Origin: Hofstenia miamia
Lineage: Eukaryota; Xenacoelomorpha; Acoela; Hofsteniidae
Reading direction: 5' to 3'
Length of the DNA: 64,000 bases
NCBI GenBank assembly: GCA_900660155.1
Contig: CABFPE010000149.1
Coordinates: forward strand, 75,155-139,154
Shown: positions 59,596 to 64,000 of the stretch, one piece after another
Position numbering within the stretch: the stretch's first letter is position 1
Layout of the letters: every line of letters starts with the position of its first letter
Program-made: the position numbers and the translations under genes
The notes under the pieces: generated by a model
What the model was told of the DNA's origin: nothing
Database searches by the model: none
Seen by the model: the letters and a program-made list of their open reading frames with translations, nothing else

Positions 59596-60639
59596 TCACT
59601 GTGTAGACCCCGGCAGTCTCTCCACTAACCGTCTGGTGCTCAACGGAGCATTGCCAGATGAAAAGATGGCGAATTTCATTTCGGCTGTGGCTCCCCACAT
59701 ATACTTTTTCACGGTGTCCGAGAAAATATTCAAGTCCGACGCACAAATGCCGAGTTGGCTACTGATTAACATGATTGACAGCTTCCTGATCACACTGCTC
59801 ACCCCCACCAGTCGGGCGTAATATTTCTCGAACTCGTCCATTGCGCGTTTGGTTTTTCTGGGAGATGATGGAGGGCTGCATTTGTACAAAAGCCAATTTT
59901 TTACCTTCCACGTAAGCGGACACACGGCTATTTCATGAGTGGTGGGTTTGGTTAGAGCGGTTCTTTTCTCATGTGTCATAGGTAATTGGAGGTGAGAGTC
60001 TTTAGTTAAGTAAATTGCTAATATCCACACGGCTCCTCTCGCGTAGATGTCAGGCACATTCTTCTCAGCGAAAAGGCGCTCCCTAAAGTTCTTCTTGTCT
60101 TGGTTGTCGTAAGACACTTTTAGTTCCCGCAATGTACGTTCTACAGATGGGTGGTACGTTCGTGACGGACTCGAGATATCCAGTGCAGGCCAATCAGATT
60201 TGGGATTGAAGTCCGCCTTTAAATTGGACCAAATGGTGCAGATTTCATTGAGAAGCTGGTCACTCTGGGCGAAGGCGAAACTGACTCTCATGTCAGTGAC
60301 CATTGTTATGGAAGGGGTGTCGGGATCAATTATCTCCAGAGTTTGTGCCTGTAGTAGCACGTCGACAATTAGCTTTTGGTCCACAGCTAGGCGATGGGAA
60401 GGCACTCGTTGACACAATAAGAGATCAGTGTAAATGAGCCTGGTTACTGGTAAGTGGCTTGGGGAGTGTGATGAAACCGGAGCGTAGTCGTCTCGGTATA
60501 GGATCAAGAAGTTCTCCATCCTGAAGTGTAAGTTCTCTATCGGCTCTGGTAGGGCGTCCTCGTACTTGCCACGAACGATCATTATCAGACGGATGCCTTC
60601 GACCTTGGCTATATGGTAGGCAATCTCGATTTGCTCCAT
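59596..60639 (-). CDS. Unidentified ORF downstream of integrase in Gypsy-like element D
   Basis: One open frame of 347 residues beginning MEQIEIAYHIAKVEGIRLIM, in the position where env lies in some LTR elements. I see no signal peptide, transmembrane anchor or Cys pattern of an envelope. Hydrophobic strands alternate with helices at the start (IRLIMIVRG), and the C-terminal half holds KVKNWLLYKC and ICASDLNIFSDTVKKYMWG. Related text occurs at 41830-42324 (fossil A) and 40083-40500. The 60667-61116 frame just upstream (VDVILFVIDASRCP, NSFECVNIDFNNLLVIYF) precedes it in the same order in A. Function unknown; the frame looks whole in this copy. Confidence 0.6.
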   Translation of the reverse strand: MEQIEIAYHIAKVEGIRLIMIVRGKYEDALPEPIENLHFRMENFLILYRDDYAPVSSHSPSHLPVTRLIYTDLLLCQRVPSHRLAVDQKLIVDVLLQAQTLEIIDPDTPSITMVTDMRVSFAFAQSDQLLNEICTIWSNLKADFNPKSDWPALDISSPSRTYHPSVERTLRELKVSYDNQDKKNFRERLFAEKNVPDIYARGAVWILAIYLTKDSHLQLPMTHEKRTALTKPTTHEIAVCPLTWKVKNWLLYKCSPPSSPRKTKRAMDEFEKYYARLVGVSSVIRKLSIMLISSQLGICASDLNIFSDTVKKYMWGATAEMKFAIFSSGNAPLSTRRLVERLPGSTQ

Positions 60640-60666
60640 GATATCATCTGATTGGACTTTGGAAAC

Positions 60667-61116
60667 TCAAAGGAAATAGATGACGAGGAGGTTGTTGAAG
60701 TCTATATTGACACATTCAAAGCTGTTGATGGTCTTTCTGCTGTTCAGAAATTGGCATAGGCAAAAGATATTAAAATCGTCGTTGAAGAATGTATGTACCA
60801 TGCTGCGCCAGTACAGGCGGCTTAATGCTTCCGTCATTCTCGAATCATAGGCAATGATGGTATTGACTTGGGGGCAACGTGAGGCGTCTATTACAAACAG
60901 TATGACATCGACGGAGCTTGTCATTTCTCGGCCATTATAGGTGCGGCAGAGTTGGTTCCTAGTCTCCTCTGAGATATTGTCGCGGATAGTGGCAATTGCT
61001 TTTCGTGTCGCAATGATATAGGGGTGGAGCGTCTCGTCACTGACTTTCGATAGCTTCTTTCTTCGTTCTTCTGTCTTTTGTGAGCGAATTGTTGAAGTGG
61101 CTAGGGATGAGGTCAA
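60667..61116 (-). CDS. Unidentified ORF preceding the 347-residue ORF in element D
   Basis: 149 residues, Lys/Arg-rich at the start (SQKTEERRKKLSKVSDETLH), then VDVILFVIDASRCPQVNTII, RLYWRSMVHTFFNDDFNIF and NSFECVNIDFNNLLVIYF. Counterparts: fossil A 42613-42876 and left of it, and fossil C 56547-56747. The strand-helix-strand pattern suggests an alpha/beta fold, but no Walker A or other diagnostic motif was found. Confidence 0.5.
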   Translation of the reverse strand: MTSSLATSTIRSQKTEERRKKLSKVSDETLHPYIIATRKAIATIRDNISEETRNQLCRTYNGREMTSSVDVILFVIDASRCPQVNTIIAYDSRMTEALSRLYWRSMVHTFFNDDFNIFCLCQFLNSRKTINSFECVNIDFNNLLVIYFL

Positions 61117-61218
61117 AGGGGCTATCGAGTCACTCGTACGGGGGTATTTACAGGCTGTATAGGTGTAAACGGTACTCTAGGTTTAAAAGTTTTTAAATTT
61201 GGGGTTGCCAGCTCCTCT

Positions 61219-62280
61219 CGCACATGTGGAGAAACGTGTCTCTCTACGTNNNNNNNNNNNNNNNNNNNNNNNNNNNNNNNNNNNNNNNNNNNNNNNNNNN
61301 NNNNNNNNNNNNNNNNNNNNNNNNNNNNNNNNNNNNNNNNNNNNNNNNNNNNNNNNNNNNNNNNNNNNNNNNNNNNNNNNNNNNNNNNNNNNNNNNNNNN
61401 NNNNNNNNNNNNNNNNNNNNNNNNNNNNNNNNNNNNNNNNNNNNNNNNNNNNNNNNNNNNNNNNNNNNNNNNNNNNNNNNNNNNNNNNNNNNNNNNNNNN
61501 NNNNNNNNNNNNNNNNNNNNNNNNNNNNNNNNNNNNNNNNNNNNNNNNNNNNNNNNNNNNNNNNNNNNNNNNNNNNNNNNNNNNNNNNNNNNNNNNNNNN
61601 NNNNNNNNNNNNNNNNNNNNNNNNNNNNNNNNNNNNNNNNNNNNNNNNNNNNNNNNNNNNNNNNNNNNNNNNNNNNNNNNNNNNNNNNNNNNNNNNNNNN
61701 NNNNNNNNNNNNNNNNNNNNNNNNNNNNNNNNNNNNNNNNNNNNNNNNNNNNNNNNNNNNNNNNNNNNNNNNNNNNNNNNNNNNNNNNNNNNNNNNNNNN
61801 NNNNNNNNNNNNNNNNNNNNNNNNNNNNNNNNNNNNNNNNNNNNNNNNNNNNNNNNNNNNNNNNNNNNNNNNNNNNNNNNNNNNNNNNNNNNNNNNNNNN
61901 NNNNNNNNNNNNNNNNNNNNNNNNNNNNNNNNNNNNNNNNNNNNNNNNNNNNNNNNNNNNNNNNNNNNNNNNNNNNNNNNNNNNNNNNNNNNNNNNNNNN
62001 NNNNNNNNNNNNNNNNNNNNNNNNNNNNNNNNNNNNNNNNNNNNNNNNNNNNNNNNNNNNNNNNNNNNNNNNNNNNNNNNNNNNNNNNNNNNNNNNNNNN
62101 NNNNNNNNNNNNNNNNNNNNNNNNNNNNNNNNNNNNNNNNNNNNNNNNNNNNNNNNNNNNNNNNNNNNNNNNNNNNNNNNNNNNNNNNNNNNNNNNNNNN
62201 NNNNNNNNNNNNNNNNNNNNNNNNNNNNNNNNNNNNNNNNNNNNNNNNNAGCACATGTGGAGAAACGTGTCTCTCTACGT
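61219..62280. repeat. Identical repeat on both sides of a 1,000-n gap
   Basis: A roughly 30-bp sequence beginning GCACATGTGGAGAAACG ends at 61249 and recurs at 62250-62280; 61250-62249 is exactly 1,000 n. A related GAGAAACGTGTCTC lies at about 62420, and a milder form (ATGGAGATATGTGTCTCCC) at 42932 in fossil A. It is probably a tandem repeat between integrase and the downstream ORF that broke the assembly. Confidence 0.8.
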
Positions 62281-64000
62281 AGGGGCGAGAAGTTGAGGGC
62301 GTCGTGGTCACTGCTATCAGCTCTCCGAGTCATGGAGCAATGTGTCGCCCACACAGAATCAGATTCTGCTCAGCACCTTCCTGACGGCCTCGTTTTCTTG
62401 TGCGAGCCTCAGCAAGCAGAGAAACGTGTCTCCCGCGCCTAGGTGAGGCATGTCGTCCTGGTTGGCTACCCTCCATCTTCCTTCGTACTCGGCGGCGGAC
62501 GGGTGGAGCTGGCGACTCTCTCTTGCAATTTATAGGTTTCATTCCTAAACATAGTTATAAGATTTAAATCCCAGATATTGGGATCATAAGTAGTTCTCGC
62601 CCTTCGAGGGGGGAGCGTACGTGGTTCTGAAGTCTCCATATTTACATCGTCACAATTGTATTCGGTGTCGGAAAAATCATCCTCCGAAAAACTAGTTAAA
62701 TTATCGTATTTTTTCTATACATCGACACTGTTATCTATTAGCCTAAACTCATTATTATCGTCAATAATAACATGCTCTATGTCTTTTATGGCTCTTTTGA
62801 GCCTTTGAAAGTGTACCGTCTTACCGTTGTTTAAGGTGTATGTGTTGTGGTCAAGCACTTTTTCGATTGTGAATGGGCCTTGCCAATCATTAGCGAGTTT
62901 CCATACCTGGTGGCTATCAGTTGTGATACAAGGTAGGTAGGCGAAGACTTTGTCACCACGCTTGTGGGGCTCACCATATAATTTTTTGTTGAAGTTCCTT
63001 TTCTGCCGGATGCTAGATTGGTTGGTGTTATGACAGATGGTAAGATGAATTTGTTGCATGTCAGTGAGTAATCGGCTTATGTATTTATCCACATTGGTCT
63101 CAGCGTATTTTGGAAACATCATCGCCAGTGAGGTGGCGGCTTCCCTGCCCAACATAGCCTTGAAGGGGCTTACCCCAGTTGTTGCGTGGACTGAAGTGTT
63201 GTAGAAATATTCAACGCCTTTGATGATTCACTTCCACTGCTTTCCGGCAGCTCGAGACAGTGCTACCAGAATTAGTTTGATGAGAGTGTGATTCAGTCTT
63301 TCTACCAGGCCGTTAGCTTGGTGGTGGTAGGCGGTAGTTAGCTCATGAACTATCTCAAGTTCGAGCATCAGTGCGTGTAGGAGGCTGCTCTCGAATTGGG
63401 GGCCTTGATCGGAGACTAGTTTGTGCATCAGTCCATACTTGAGGATCCATTCTTTCACGATTTTGTCAGCTACCACCTTGGTGGTGGTGCTACTCAGAGG
63501 GAATTATGCGTGCGAATTTAGTGAAATGATCCACAATTACAAGCAGGTGTTGAAAGCCTTCATCGTCTTTGGACAGTTGTTCCAAGTTGATGTGCACTAA
63601 CTCATTCGGGCCCTCTGCCAATCACGATTCCATCTCGCTGCGCTGCTGCGGAAAGTGGTGGATGTTATTTAGCAAGCACCTTTCGCATTTATCAATGATG
63701 TTGGTTACAGCAGTGCGGATTCCCGTTGTCACGTATCTGGAGTTAAACGTTTTCTCGGTTTGGAGGATGCCAAGATGACCTCGCTCATGGACTCGGCGCA
63801 CTAGGTCTCACTTGAAATACTCCGGAATAGCCAAACAATTGCTATGTTTGCTCTTCGCATATAGCAGACCCTTATCGGTTACACACCAATTGTAGCAGTG
63901 GAAGTAGCGATTCACCTCTGGTGAGGTGGGGAAGTAGGGGTCTTTCATTCTCTTCATTATCTGATCTAAGATCCAGTCGCGGTGCTGGTAGCAAATAATC

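Larger units (their letters stand above)
59372..64000 (-). mobile_element. Ty3/Gypsy-like LTR element D, youngest copy, runs off the window
   Basis: Minus strand from the right edge: H2C2 zinc finger and integrase core (about 63228-63900; SDQGPQFESSLLHALMLELE, AYHHQANGLVERLNHTLI), integrase C-terminus with GPY/F-like module (62715-63155; LANDWQGPFTIEKVLDHN), Arg-rich tail (62330-62542), a 1,000-n gap, then the downstream region at 60667-61116 and 59596-60639. Same family as A and B but CpG-normal and with longer open frames; only a few breaks noticed. RT, gag and the 5' LTR lie outside the window. Confidence 0.85.

Noticed and set aside
59596-60639. Naming the downstream ORF an envelope protein
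   Set aside because: Position alone suggests env, but no signal peptide, fusion peptide, transmembrane anchor or Cys framework is visible.
61122-62354. Long open frames of 350-410 residues on both strands
   Set aside because: They are almost entirely runs of n translated as X; the same applies to 47995-49083 and 15833-16347.
1-64000. CRISPR arrays, tRNA, rRNA, bacterial operons or riboswitches
   Set aside because: Short repeats here are TIRs, microsatellites or LTR pieces; no cloverleaf or rRNA core sequence was recognised and host genes are spliced.

Overview
This is an AT-rich, intron-bearing animal nuclear sequence, probably from an invertebrate. I cannot name the species. It holds three host genes recognisable from their proteins. 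The rest is a dense layer of transposable elements with three long N gaps and four single-n joins. I saw no prokaryotic features, CRISPR array, rRNA or tRNA.

1-5.4 kb: pieces of CR1/Jockey-type LINEs in both orientations, including an ORF1 with an SGNH-esterase-like block (twice), an ORF2 start with a degenerate 2A-like peptide, two YADD reverse-transcriptase pieces and a LINE 3' end with a (TAA)n tail. 5.5-9.1 kb: a four-exon minus-strand gene for protein farnesyl/geranylgeranyltransferase alpha (FNTA); its exon phases close to 329 codons. 9.8-10.2 kb: a TTAA-flanked piggyBac-type MITE. 10.9-21.2 kb: a six-exon minus-strand gene for negative elongation factor C/D (NELFCD), 547 codons. Its 6.6-kb first intron holds a LINE with a PHD-finger ORF1 and an endonuclease-RT ORF2. 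22.3-22.8 kb: a single-exon plus-strand gene for a calmodulin-sized EF-hand protein.

23-35 kb: mostly DNA-transposon remains. These include a 1.6-kb element with repeated GGCGTTTTATAA-type motifs lying between TA microsatellites, a piggyBac transposase remnant, a hAT remnant with a dimerisation domain, a LINE split by a 594-bp hAT-type MITE (8-bp target duplication), a retroelement fossil of unclear lineage, and a 1,168-bp hAT element with 8-bp target duplications.

36-64 kb: a nest of minus-strand Ty3/Gypsy-like LTR fossils (gag, protease, RT, RNase H, integrase, LTRs). At least three lineages carry a further ORF downstream of integrase that does not look like an envelope and that I cannot identify; the copy at 59,596-60,639 is one open 347-residue frame. 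From about 35.4 to 48.0 kb CpG is almost absent (two seen by eye), while the rightmost element is CpG-normal.

Several duplicated blocks end exactly at an n or a gap and look like assembly artefacts: 1-774 = 2,624-3,397; 18,596-19,378 = 19,380-20,167; 45,577-48,048 = 51,445-53,916. Copy numbers and ORF order near them should not be taken at face value. The best leads are the downstream ORF family, the CpG desert and the GGCGTTTTATAA element.
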